The position numbers were made by a program, and so were the translations under genes. Below, piece after piece: positions 36,066 to 44,449 of a stretch of DNA of 64,000 bases; the first letter of the stretch is position 1; each line of letters opens with the position of its first letter. A model generated the notes under the pieces. The model saw only the letters and a program-made list of their open reading frames with translations, was not told the origin of the DNA and did not search any database. This DNA comes from CAUYXS01 sp965248495 (GTDB lineage: Bacteria; Chloroflexota; Dehalococcoidia; Lucifugimonadales; Australimonadaceae). The stretch lies in assembly GCA_965248495.1 (NCBI GenBank), contig CBDFJL010000003.1, positions 1,054,001-1,118,000 of the forward strand. The letters are read 5' to 3'.

Positions 36066-39000
36066 CTACTCTTGGTTGGGGTCCTCCGCATCTTCGGGAG
36101 CAGGCCCGGAACGGACGAACGACTGGCCGAGCTCGGCTCGCACATCGGGAACGACGCCGTTCTCGGGCTCCTCCATCGACTCGAACTCCGCCTCCCATTG
36201 GGGGGCGGGGTCGGCGGCCGGCGCGACCTCTTCGATGGGGCCGTCGTCCTCCTCCTCCTCCGAATACGTGAAGCGCGGGGCGACGACCAGGGCGCGGTCC
36301 TCCTCGTAGCGGAGCTCGACCGCCAGGCCGAGGCTCTGAAGCTCCTTGACCAGAACATGGAACGACTCGGGTACGCCCGGCTGCACCACGTCCTCGCCCT
36401 TGACGATGGCCTCGTAGGTCTTCACGCGGCCCACGACGTCGTCCGACTTGACCGTCAGCATCTCCTGGAGGTTGTACGCCGCGCTGTAGGCTTCGAGCGC
36501 CCACACCTCCATCTCACCGAAGCGCTGGCCGCCGAACTGGGCCTTGCCGCCCAGTGGTTGCTGCGTGATCAGCGAGTAGGGGCCCGTCGAGCGGGCGTGG
36601 ATCTTGTCCTCAACCAAGTGGATGAGCTTGAGCATGTAGATGTAACCGACCGTCACCGGGTTGTCGAACCGCTCGCCGGTCCGCCCGTCGTACAGGGTCG
36701 ACTTGCCGAAGATGGGAGGCGCGACGTTGAGCCGCTTGGATAGGCTCAGCGCGGCTTCGTAGAGCTCATCCCGGTCGGAGGGCATACTCAGCTCGTCGTT
36801 GGTCTCGAACTCGTAGCTCTCACGCTGGTCCTCCATCCACAGACGCATGCATGCGTCGAACGCTTCTGCCGGTGCCGATGCGTCAAACACCTTCGCGGCA
36901 TCGAAGCCTTTGGAGGTCACGTACTCGTTGGCCTTCGACCAGTCGGGCTCGGGGCCATGGCCGTTGCCACCCAGTGCGCCGGCGCGCTCCACCAGCCACG
37001 AGCGGGCCAGAGCCGATTGGATGTCCTCGTCGTCCGCTCCGTCGAACACCGGCGTGACCGCCCGATAGTTCAGCCGGTGCGCGGCCAGCCCCAGGTGAGT
37101 CTCCAACACCTGCCCCAGGTTCATGCGAGACGGCACGCCGATGGGGTTGAGGATGATGTCAACGGAGGTACCGTCGGGTAGGTAGGGCATGTCCTCGACG
37201 GGCATGATCCTCGATACGACGCCTTTGTTGCCGTGGCGGCCCGCCATCTTGTCGCCCTCGGAGAGCGTGCGGGTCTGCGCGATCCAGACACGGACCAACT
37301 TGTTAACGCCCGGGGGCAGGTCGTCGCCGTTCTCGCGGGTCAGCACCTTCACGTCGATGACCTTGCCGCGCTCACCGTGGGGCACACGGAGCGACGTGTC
37401 CTTCACGTCACGAGCCTTCTCACCGAAGATCGCGCGGAGCAACTTCTCCTCGGCCGTCAGCTCGGTCTCGCCCTTGGGTGTGATCTTGCCCACGAGGATG
37501 TCGCCTGGGCCGACCTCCGCGCCGATGCGGATGATGCCCTCGTCGTCCAGATCGCGGAGCGCGTCCTCACCGACGTTGGGGATGTCCCGGGTGATCTCGC
37601 CAGGGCCCAGCTTGGTGTCGCGAGACTCGACCTCGTACTTCTCGATATGGATGGACGTGAACTTGGCGTCACGTATCAGCGTCTCGGAGATGATGATGGC
37701 GTCTTCGAAGTTGTAGCCCTCCATGGCCATGAAGGCCACGAGCACGTTCTGCCCCAGGGCCAGGTCGCCGTGATCCGTGGAGGAGCTGTCGGCCAGGGGT
37801 GCGCCGATGGGGACGACGTCGCCATTGGAGACGATGGGCCGTTGCGTCAGGCACGTGCCCTGGTTGGAGCGCACGAACTTCCGCAGACGGTGTTGGTGCT
37901 CCCTCCCCTCGTCGTCGACCACCGTCACGTTGGAGCCCGTGACGGAGCCGACAACGCCGGCCACGGTGGACAGCACCATCTGGCCGCTGTCACGGGCCAC
38001 GCGGCGTTCCATGCCGGTGCCGACGATGGGCGCCTCCGGGCGGATCAGCGGCACGGCTTGGCGCTGCATGTTAGAGCCCATCAACGCGCGGTTCGCGTCG
38101 TCGTGCTCGAGGAACGGGATCAGCGCGGTTGAGACGCTCACGATCTGCATGGGCGAAACATCGATGAAATCGAGGCGCTCCGGCGGCTCGGCCGAGTAGT
38201 TCTGCGACACTCGACACTCCACCCGCTCCGCGGTGAACTGGTTCTTCCCATCCAGAATCGAATTCGCCTGGGCGACGATGTAGCGGTCCTCGTCGTCGGC
38301 CGGCAGGTACTCGATGTCCTCAACCGAGTTCGTCACGTAAGGCTGCACCCGGAGCTGGCGCTCGGCGAGCTCACGAAGCCGCTTGACGGCGGGCGCGGAG
38401 ATACGCTGGCTGGCCCGAATCAAGCGCTTGCCATCCTTCTCCGTGATGTCGTCGAGCGTCGTGCGCCCGACGACGTCGGGGTCGTGGGAGGACATCTCCT
38501 TGCGAATGCGCCGGTAGGGCGTCTCAATGAAGCCGTGCTCATTGATACGCGCGTACGTAGCAAGCGATCCGAGTAGACCGATGTTCGGCCCCTCGGGCGT
38601 CTCGATGGGGCAGATGCGTCCGTAGTGCGAGTAGTGGACGTCGCGCACGTCGAAGCCGGCCCGCTCGCGCGACAGGCCGCCTGGGCCCAGTGCCGAGAGG
38701 CGCCGTTTGTGCGTCAGCTCCGCCAGCGGGTTCGTCTGGTCCATGAACTGGCTGAGCTGGGAGCCGCCGAAGAACTCGCGGACCGCGGCGACTACCGGAC
38801 GGATGTTGACGAGCGCGCTTGGTGTCGCCTCCTCCTGGTCCAGGATGGTCATGCGCTCCTTGACGACCCGCTCCATGCGGAGGAGCCCAACACGGAGCTG
38901 GTTCTGGATCAGCTCACCAACGGCCCGGACGCGCCGGTTGCCGAGGTGATCGATGTCATCGGCGCGCTCCTGATCGTTGTTGATCCGGATGATGGTGCGG

Positions 39001-39929
39001 ATCATGTTGATGATGTCTTCGCGCGTGAGCGTGCGCGTGGTTACTGACTGGTCGGAGGACAGTCGACGGTTCATCTTGTAGCGCCCGACACGGCCCAGGT
39101 CGTAGCGCCGACCGTTGAAGAACAGGTTGTCAAGCAGCGTGCGAGCCGTCTCTACGCTGGGAGGCTCGCCTGGGCGCAGGCGGCGATAGACTTCGAGCAG
39201 CGCCTGCTCCTGCGTCTTGACGGCCGTGTCCTTATCTATGGTCGTGCGGATGTACTGATGGTCGGCGTCCGTGTCCACGTCCTTGAACAGATCGAGGATC
39301 TGCTCGTCCGTGGCGTAGCCGAGTGCGCGTAGGAAGGTGCTGACGGGCACCTTCCGCTTGCGGTCGACTTTGACCGAAACGATGTCTTTCGGGCTCGTCT
39401 CGAACTCCAACCATGCGCCCCGGTAAGGGATGATCTTGGAGAGGGCGACCGAACGGCCGGTGCCGGCGTCCAGCACACGGGTGAAGTAGGCACCAGGGGA
39501 ACGGACCAGCTGGCTGACGACCACGCGCTCAGCGCCGTTGATCACGAACGTGCCGGTCGGCGTCATCTGCGGGATATCGCCGAAGTAGAGCGTCTGCTCC
39601 TTGATCTCGCCGGTCTCGCGGATCACGAGCTTGACGGTCACATAGAGCGGGGCCTCGTAGGTAATCTCCCGCTCACGGCATTCTTGCTCAGTGGCTTTGG
39701 GGTTGCGAAACTCATAGTCGCCGAACTGAAGCTCGAAGCGTGTCCCCGTCACGTCTTGGATGGGGTTGACCTCATCCAAGAGCTCGCGGAGCCCCTCATG
39801 TTTGAGGTGGTCGAACGAATTGACTGGCAGCTGGATCAAGCTCGAGGGCTCGAGGATCTGCGGGATGCGGGCAAACGACTTGCGCCGTTCGAATGGACGC
39901 AAAGCGGACGGTGCCGTCATCAAGGCCAT
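36066..39929 (-). CDS. rpoB: RNA polymerase beta subunit
   Basis: This 1287-residue beta subunit includes the rifampicin-binding cluster SQLSQFMDQTNPLAELTHKRR and LSALGPGGLSRERAG. Residues there match the rifampicin-sensitive consensus. Also present are GYNFEDAIIISE, the KMAGRHGNKGVVS active-site segment and the C-terminal GGKAQFGGQRFGEMEVWALEA. After the conserved end there is an acidic tail of about 80 residues (EEEEDDGPIEE and on), mirroring the acidic rpoC tail. The ATG at 39929 has AAGGAG about 11 bp upstream. A promoter and leader hairpin precede it; rplKAJL is not upstream. Confidence 0.97.
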   Translation of the reverse strand: MALMTAPSALRPFERRKSFARIPQILEPSSLIQLPVNSFDHLKHEGLRELLDEVNPIQDVTGTRFELQFGDYEFRNPKATEQECREREITYEAPLYVTVKLVIRETGEIKEQTLYFGDIPQMTPTGTFVINGAERVVVSQLVRSPGAYFTRVLDAGTGRSVALSKIIPYRGAWLEFETSPKDIVSVKVDRKRKVPVSTFLRALGYATDEQILDLFKDVDTDADHQYIRTTIDKDTAVKTQEQALLEVYRRLRPGEPPSVETARTLLDNLFFNGRRYDLGRVGRYKMNRRLSSDQSVTTRTLTREDIINMIRTIIRINNDQERADDIDHLGNRRVRAVGELIQNQLRVGLLRMERVVKERMTILDQEEATPSALVNIRPVVAAVREFFGGSQLSQFMDQTNPLAELTHKRRLSALGPGGLSRERAGFDVRDVHYSHYGRICPIETPEGPNIGLLGSLATYARINEHGFIETPYRRIRKEMSSHDPDVVGRTTLDDITEKDGKRLIRASQRISAPAVKRLRELAERQLRVQPYVTNSVEDIEYLPADDEDRYIVAQANSILDGKNQFTAERVECRVSQNYSAEPPERLDFIDVSPMQIVSVSTALIPFLEHDDANRALMGSNMQRQAVPLIRPEAPIVGTGMERRVARDSGQMVLSTVAGVVGSVTGSNVTVVDDEGREHQHRLRKFVRSNQGTCLTQRPIVSNGDVVPIGAPLADSSSTDHGDLALGQNVLVAFMAMEGYNFEDAIIISETLIRDAKFTSIHIEKYEVESRDTKLGPGEITRDIPNVGEDALRDLDDEGIIRIGAEVGPGDILVGKITPKGETELTAEEKLLRAIFGEKARDVKDTSLRVPHGERGKVIDVKVLTRENGDDLPPGVNKLVRVWIAQTRTLSEGDKMAGRHGNKGVVSRIMPVEDMPYLPDGTSVDIILNPIGVPSRMNLGQVLETHLGLAAHRLNYRAVTPVFDGADDEDIQSALARSWLVERAGALGGNGHGPEPDWSKANEYVTSKGFDAAKVFDASAPAEAFDACMRLWMEDQRESYEFETNDELSMPSDRDELYEAALSLSKRLNVAPPIFGKSTLYDGRTGERFDNPVTVGYIYMLKLIHLVEDKIHARSTGPYSLITQQPLGGKAQFGGQRFGEMEVWALEAYSAAYNLQEMLTVKSDDVVGRVKTYEAIVKGEDVVQPGVPESFHVLVKELQSLGLAVELRYEEDRALVVAPRFTYSEEEEDDGPIEEVAPAADPAPQWEAEFESMEEPENGVVPDVRAELGQSFVRSGPAPEDAEDPNQE

Positions 39930-39973
39930 AGGGACTCACGCTCCTTCGGGTATCTGGAACGGACGCCAAACAA

Positions 39974-39995
39974 GGCCTAGCAGTGCTGCTAGGCC
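39974..39995 (-). promoter_or_regulatory. hairpin in the rpoB leader, possible attenuator
   Basis: A perfect 10 bp inverted repeat, GGCCTAGCAG...CTGCTAGGCC with a 2 nt centre, lies 45 bp before the rpoB start. In the sense direction TTGTTTGG follows, giving a terminator-like shape. Attenuation of rpoBC is inference. Confidence 0.5.
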
Positions 39996-40077
39996 GATAT
40001 CTGTCTTACGTTGCTGTCGGACGGGGGCAGGGCGTTGCGCGCAACTCAGTAGAGGGCATACCTCTCCTAATTAGCGC

Positions 40078-40106
40078 ACAATACCAAACCGGTACCCTCA
40101 TGTCAA
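40078..40106 (-). promoter_or_regulatory. rpoBC promoter
   Basis: On the reverse strand, consensus TTGACA (40101-40106) and TATTGT (40078-40083) are separated by exactly 17 bp. It is the best promoter match in the window. It predicts a leader of about 140 nt before rpoB. Confidence 0.75.
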
Positions 40107-40251
40107 TGATCCGTCTCCAGGAGGTCCAGTTTCGCCGCCGCCCCTACCTAGGCGGCACGATTCCACTCGCCGGCGCCGAGAACCGCACGAGCGGTTGCAT
40201 CATCGAGCGTGGTTGCTATCATCGGGGCGAGGCGGCCATGGAGGTGCGGCG

Positions 40252-41184
40252 ATGCTCGGTCTGGTTCTGGCTTGTCCTCATGCTCTCGCAGCGCACCGGC
40301 CGGCGGACCGCTGGCCGGACATCCACCGCCTGCTGACCGGAGACGTGCCGCAACCTACGGCCTTCACCGGCGAGACGGTGGAGACCGTGACGGAGCACGC
40401 CGGGCGCGTCGACAGCGCCTTCGGCGCTCTCGCCGACAGCCTCCGCGACTACGCTCCCGACGCCATCGTCATCGTGTCCGACGACGGAGGCGCTCTGTTC
40501 GGCCCGATTCAGGTCCCGCAGTTCACGGTATACACCGGCCGTGACATCGGCGCCCCGAATGGATCGGCCTTCCTTAGTGAGCCGGAGGCAGGGCTTACTA
40601 CCATTGAGTGCGACCAGGAGTTGGCGGAAGCGGTTTTGGTGGAGCTGGTGGACAACGCGCTTGATATGACCTACAGCCAGTTCCTGAACCCGCAAGCGCC
40701 CGAGGGACCGCGGGCCGAGGGCCCGCGAACCGTCGTCTGGCCCCTCAAGCGGCTTGATCCTGGCGGCGCCCGCCCCGTGGTGCCGATCCTCGTGAACACG
40801 CGCGTCGCACCCGCCCCCGACGGCAACCGGTGTTACGCCTTGGGCACGACGCTGGCCGAGGTCCTCTCCGCGCGCGAGGAGCGTGTGGCGCTGGTCGTCG
40901 CGGGCGGCATGTCGGGCGACCCGCTTGGACCCCGCGCGGGCCACATCGACGTCCGCCTCGACCGGTGGGCCCTGGAGCAGATACGTCGGGGGCGAGGCGA
41001 GCGCCTCAAGTCCATGTTCGACTTGGACTCCGACACCCTGCACGGCTCCACGGCTGAGTATCGACAGTGGATCGTTGGGGTCGGCGCTGGCGAGGCACTG
41101 GGCGCTGCCGCTACGATCGTCGACTACGTGCCGGCCCACCACGCGACGGTCGGCCTCGGCTTCGTCGCCTGGCAGACCACCTGA
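40252..41184 (+). CDS. LigB-like class III extradiol dioxygenase-family protein, key residues altered
   Basis: This 310-residue protein follows the LigB (protocatechuate 4,5-dioxygenase beta) fold: MLGLVLACPHA at the first metal-ligand His, IVIVSDDGG where LigB has the NDH ligand His, and VVAGGMSGDPLGPRAGHID. In LigB the last region reads GG-L-S-H. The second His ligand is thus Asp and the GGLSH catalytic His is Gly. It may be a non-dioxygenase member or use another metal set. GGAGG is 7 bp before ATG 40252. It is divergent from rpoB. Confidence 0.65.
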   Translation: MLGLVLACPHALAAHRPADRWPDIHRLLTGDVPQPTAFTGETVETVTEHAGRVDSAFGALADSLRDYAPDAIVIVSDDGGALFGPIQVPQFTVYTGRDIGAPNGSAFLSEPEAGLTTIECDQELAEAVLVELVDNALDMTYSQFLNPQAPEGPRAEGPRTVVWPLKRLDPGGARPVVPILVNTRVAPAPDGNRCYALGTTLAEVLSAREERVALVVAGGMSGDPLGPRAGHIDVRLDRWALEQIRRGRGERLKSMFDLDSDTLHGSTAEYRQWIVGVGAGEALGAAATIVDYVPAHHATVGLGFVAWQTT

Positions 41185-41335
41185 CCGGACCCAGCGGCCG
41201 GCTGGCAACATCGCGACTCTCTGCACGCGCCGTTCCTTGACTGGCCGACGCGCATGGGGTAACGATGTGGCCGCTGCCATGGTGGGCGTTGCGTGGTGGC
41301 TGGAAATCGAGTCAATCAGCCGTTGGGAGGATGGC

Positions 41336-42049
41336 ATGGACAACATTCAGTGGAAGGGAGCGGCGGCCGAAGGCATAGCCACGGCTCTGTTCGTATTCAT
41401 GGGCGCCGGCGCCGTGGTCATGTCCGGCGTCGTGCTCGGCGGCGGACTCGACCCCGCCCGCCTGATCGCGATTGCGCTCGCGCATGGACTCGCGATCGCC
41501 CTGCTGGTCTCGGCCACGGCGCACCTGTCGGGTGGGCATATCAACCCTGCAGTCACCATCGCGGCTCTGATTACCAAACGGATCTCGGCCCCGAGCGCCG
41601 CTGCGTTCATCATCGCGCAGCTCGCCGGTGCGGCGGTTGGCGCGGCCCTAATCGCCTACATCACCACCGACCTCATCGGTGGTGGGTTCGGCAATGGCGC
41701 GGGCACCCTGGGCGCGCACGGGCTGGGGAACGGAATCAACGAGATGCGGGGGCTGGTCGTTGAGATCGTCCTCACCTTCGTCCTGGTCTTTGTGGTGTTC
41801 GCCACTGCAATGGACAAGCGAGGCACGGGCAACGTCGCGCCGCTGTTTGTCGGGCTGGCCATCTTGGTGATCCACCTTGTGGCCGTCCCGCTCACCGGCG
41901 CGGGCGTCAACCCCGCTCGGTCCTTTGGGCCGGCGCTGATGGCCGAGGCGTGGACCGATCACTGGATTTACTGGGTGGGCCCGATCATCGGTGCCTCCCT
42001 GGCCGGTGTCGGTTACAAGATGTTATTCCAAGGCAATAGCAACGATTAG
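41336..42049 (+). CDS. MIP-family aquaporin
   Basis: This 237-residue channel has six membrane helices and both NPA boxes: SGGHINPAVT and GAGVNPARSFGPA. The sequence after the second NPA (ARSFGPA) and its compact size fit a water-selective aquaporin rather than GlpF. The N terminus has the usual AEGIATALFVFMGAGAV helix. GGGAGG lies 5 bp before ATG 41336; longer in-frame starts overlap the LigB-like gene. It ends convergently with the lipoprotein gene across a terminator. Confidence 0.93.
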   Translation: MDNIQWKGAAAEGIATALFVFMGAGAVVMSGVVLGGGLDPARLIAIALAHGLAIALLVSATAHLSGGHINPAVTIAALITKRISAPSAAAFIIAQLAGAAVGAALIAYITTDLIGGGFGNGAGTLGAHGLGNGINEMRGLVVEIVLTFVLVFVVFATAMDKRGTGNVAPLFVGLAILVIHLVAVPLTGAGVNPARSFGPALMAEAWTDHWIYWVGPIIGASLAGVGYKMLFQGNSND

Positions 42050-42138
42050 CGCCGCGCCCGCGTAGCACACAGCTGCGATTGCCTGAGCACCGCCCGCCTG
42101 TGGGCGGGAAGGCGCTTGCTGGGCAGACGTTGAAGAAA

Positions 42139-42166
42139 GGGGAGCGGGTTGCACAACCCGCTCCCC
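42139..42166. terminator. bidirectional terminator after aquaporin gene
   Basis: GGGGAGCGGGTT-GCAC-AACCCGCTCCCC is a perfect 12 bp stem. In the reverse direction it is followed by TTTCTTC. It separates the convergent aquaporin and lipoprotein genes. Confidence 0.8.
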
Positions 42167-42199
42167 GTGCGTTGCGCGGAATCGTCGCGTGCGAGGTGC

Positions 42200-43111
42200 T
42201 CAGAGCACCTCGGCCAGCGCCGCCTCCAATTCGCCCAACGAGACGAAACCCTCGAAGCGGTGTGAGATTCGTCCGTCACGCCCGAGGATGTAGGTCCACG
42301 ACTCGTTGAACCACGCGGGCTGCGTCGTAAAACCCCAGGCCAAGACCAGCGGTGAGTAGATAGCGCGGTCCAGGTCCCCTTGGATGTCCGCCGGGTTCGC
42401 GTAGGTTTCGACGTGGATGAAGTTCGCCTCGCCAGCGTGCGCGGTGCGCAGCTCGGACACCGTGTCGACCTGGGGTCCGCATGTTGGGCTCGTGCAGAGT
42501 GCCGGCGTGGCGAAGACGAGCACCGTTGGCTGTTGCGTGATGATCGCTGCGGGGATGGTCGTGAGGTAGAGCTCGGGGTCCGGCGTCGGATCAGAGGTCA
42601 GCTCCTCGATGCGGCCGACATCGGCGAGGGTCTTGTTGGATGCGAAGGGTGGCAGCATGCCGATATCGCGGACCTCGCTAACGCTGGCCACGTCGACGAC
42701 GATTTCGCCGGTGCGCTCCGCGCCTTCATGGTCCACCGCCACTTCGATGCGCCACCGGCCGGGCTCATCGAAGCTCAGCTCAGTCGCGTAGGAGCCTCTG
42801 ACCCCGTAGGGCCACAGGCGGAACCCAGCCAACGCCACTTGCCCATCGGCGTCGCCGTCGAGGTGAGCGGTGGTGACACGCGCTCGTGGCGCCTTCACCA
42901 GCGATTCGGCCGTGGCGAGCAAGAACGCGAAGCGCTGGGTCCCCGTCCTGAGCACTGTCGTGGCCAGGATTAGCTCGACCGTCGCGTGCTCGGCACGATC
43001 GGCCGGTGAGCCCGGCGTCGTGGTCGTGGCGCCGCCGCACGCGGCGGCCAGCATACCGATCAGCGCCGCGATGACGACTACCTTAGGCATTGACCCATGG
43101 GGCCGGCGCAT
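42200..43111 (-). CDS. lipoprotein with thioredoxin-like domain
   Basis: This 303-residue exported protein has a basic n-region, a hydrophobic stretch and lipobox LAAAC. The middle (residues about 45-150) is a strand-rich domain (GRWRIEVAVDHEG). The C-terminal half is thioredoxin-like, with PTVLVFATPALCTSPTCGP; the Cys pair is spaced CxxxxC rather than CxxC. A later cis-Pro-type segment reads WTYILGRDGRI. It starts 3 bp after the next gene's stop, so the two are co-translated. Likely an envelope redox or copper-handling protein; exact role unknown. Confidence 0.65.
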   Translation of the reverse strand: MRRPHGSMPKVVVIAALIGMLAAACGGATTTTPGSPADRAEHATVELILATTVLRTGTQRFAFLLATAESLVKAPRARVTTAHLDGDADGQVALAGFRLWPYGVRGSYATELSFDEPGRWRIEVAVDHEGAERTGEIVVDVASVSEVRDIGMLPPFASNKTLADVGRIEELTSDPTPDPELYLTTIPAAIITQQPTVLVFATPALCTSPTCGPQVDTVSELRTAHAGEANFIHVETYANPADIQGDLDRAIYSPLVLAWGFTTQPAWFNESWTYILGRDGRISHRFEGFVSLGELEAALAEVL

Positions 43112-43114
43112 CGG

Positions 43115-44293
43115 CTATGGCCCCTCCGCGTACGCGCCGAACGTGAAGGCGAACAAGGCGAACTGGTCGGAGTTGGACGCCAGCGTCAGCTCGTGGGTGC
43201 CGTACTCCGGCAGCTCCACGATGGCGTACAGCCGCGGCTCATCGATGGACAGGTAGCTCCTGCGGCCCTCGATGATGAGGTCTTGGCCGGCCTCCTTCTG
43301 CGTCAGCGGGCGCCCGTCGAGGGTGATGTCGACCTCGAAGGACCCGCCAGTCGGGTCAAAGACTGCGTTCACGCTGGTGGCGATGAACTTGAGGGCCAGG
43401 TAATCCTCGAGGCCCTCCGTCTTACGAGCGTGTCGGACCGATTCCAGCCCGTTCTCCCAGAGTCCGTTCAGATAGAGGAACTGGTTCTGGTGATCCCCGG
43501 TGTCCTCATACTCGACGATGGAGTCCACGGCCTCGTAGTACTCGAAGTGCGCGATGTAGATGCCGCCGGGCGTTGCGTTGCGGCGCCAGCCTCCGTAGAT
43601 CTCGCGAGTGATGTTCGCACCCGGCTCGGCGGCGTAGGCGCGCGGGTCGAAGATCGGCTCGGGGTCGTCGTTGGTGGGAACGGCCGAGAGGTCGGCGCCG
43701 CGCTCCTCCAGGAGCGTGCGAATCCAACCCTCGGTCTCGCGGTACCGGCCCTCGCCGCGGTGGGTGTACCGCACGACGCCGTCCATGTCGACGAGGTACT
43801 TCGCCGGCCATGCCCGGTTGGAATAGGCATTCCAGGTCCCGAAGTCGTTGTCCTGCGCGATGGGGTAGGTCAGCTCGAACGCGCCCGCGCTGTCGACGAC
43901 GTTCTCCGTCACCTTTTCGAAATCGAACTCCGGGGTGTGGACTCCGACGATCACCAACCCATGGTCGGCGTATTTCTCCTGCCACTGACGGATGTAGGGC
44001 AGTGTCCGTATGCAGTTGACGCAGGTGTAGGTCCAGAAATCGATGAGGACGACGTCGCCGCGGAGCTCCGCCATCGTCAGCGCGTCGCTGTTGATCCAGT
44101 TGCTGATGCCGGTGAACTCCGGTGCAACGTCGCCGACTTCGCCGCCAATTTCTGCGCTCGCAGGCGCTGCTTCGACGATGGCCGTCGGGCTAGGGGTCGC
44201 TGTCGCCGCGTCGCCGCCACAGGCGGCCAGCAGCCCGGCCAAGATCATCGCCGCGCCGGCGAGCAGCGCCAGGTGTCGTCGTGGGTTTCTCAA
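43115..44293 (-). CDS. DipZ-type thioredoxin-like lipoprotein
   Basis: This 392-residue lipoprotein (lipobox LLAAC) contains a TlpA/DipZ thioredoxin domain with FWTYTCVNCIRTLPY (CVNC active site), VIVGVHTPEFDFEK, and the cis-Pro strand NRAWPAKYLVD. A C-terminal beta domain (about 235-390) like the carbohydrate-binding-like end of mycobacterial DipZ follows (IYGGWRRNATPG and onward). Unlike DipZ there is no CcdA membrane domain, so reductant must come from another protein. It is paired with a second thioredoxin-like lipoprotein downstream. Confidence 0.82.
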   Translation of the reverse strand: MRNPRRHLALLAGAAMILAGLLAACGGDAATATPSPTAIVEAAPASAEIGGEVGDVAPEFTGISNWINSDALTMAELRGDVVLIDFWTYTCVNCIRTLPYIRQWQEKYADHGLVIVGVHTPEFDFEKVTENVVDSAGAFELTYPIAQDNDFGTWNAYSNRAWPAKYLVDMDGVVRYTHRGEGRYRETEGWIRTLLEERGADLSAVPTNDDPEPIFDPRAYAAEPGANITREIYGGWRRNATPGGIYIAHFEYYEAVDSIVEYEDTGDHQNQFLYLNGLWENGLESVRHARKTEGLEDYLALKFIATSVNAVFDPTGGSFEVDITLDGRPLTQKEAGQDLIIEGRRSYLSIDEPRLYAIVELPEYGTHELTLASNSDQFALFAFTFGAYAEGP

Positions 44294-44429
44294 GGACAGT
44301 CCTTTGGGGAGGGGTGCCGGCCCGCGACGTAATGGCGAGCCCTATAGTCTTGTCTACGGCTTTGGCGGCCCGCTGGCTTCGTGTGCGCACGCCAGGGTGG
44401 CGCTGTCACCCAGAGTGGAGCTGTCACAT

Positions 44430-44438
44430 TGATATACT
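44430..44438 (+). promoter_or_regulatory. extended -10 element for argF
   Basis: TGA-TATACT (44430-44438) is an extended -10 with no recognisable -35. Transcription would begin about 5 bp before ATG 44450, so the mRNA may be nearly leaderless. GCTGTCAC is repeated 18 bp apart at 44402 and 44420, possibly a regulator site. Confidence 0.4.
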
Positions 44439-44449
44439 ACGCGGAGCCC

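Noticed and set aside
38680..38790. Possible rifampicin-resistant rpoB allele
   Set aside because: The cluster (SQLSQFMDQTNP, THKRRLSALGPGG) keeps the residues of sensitive enzymes at the usual resistance positions.
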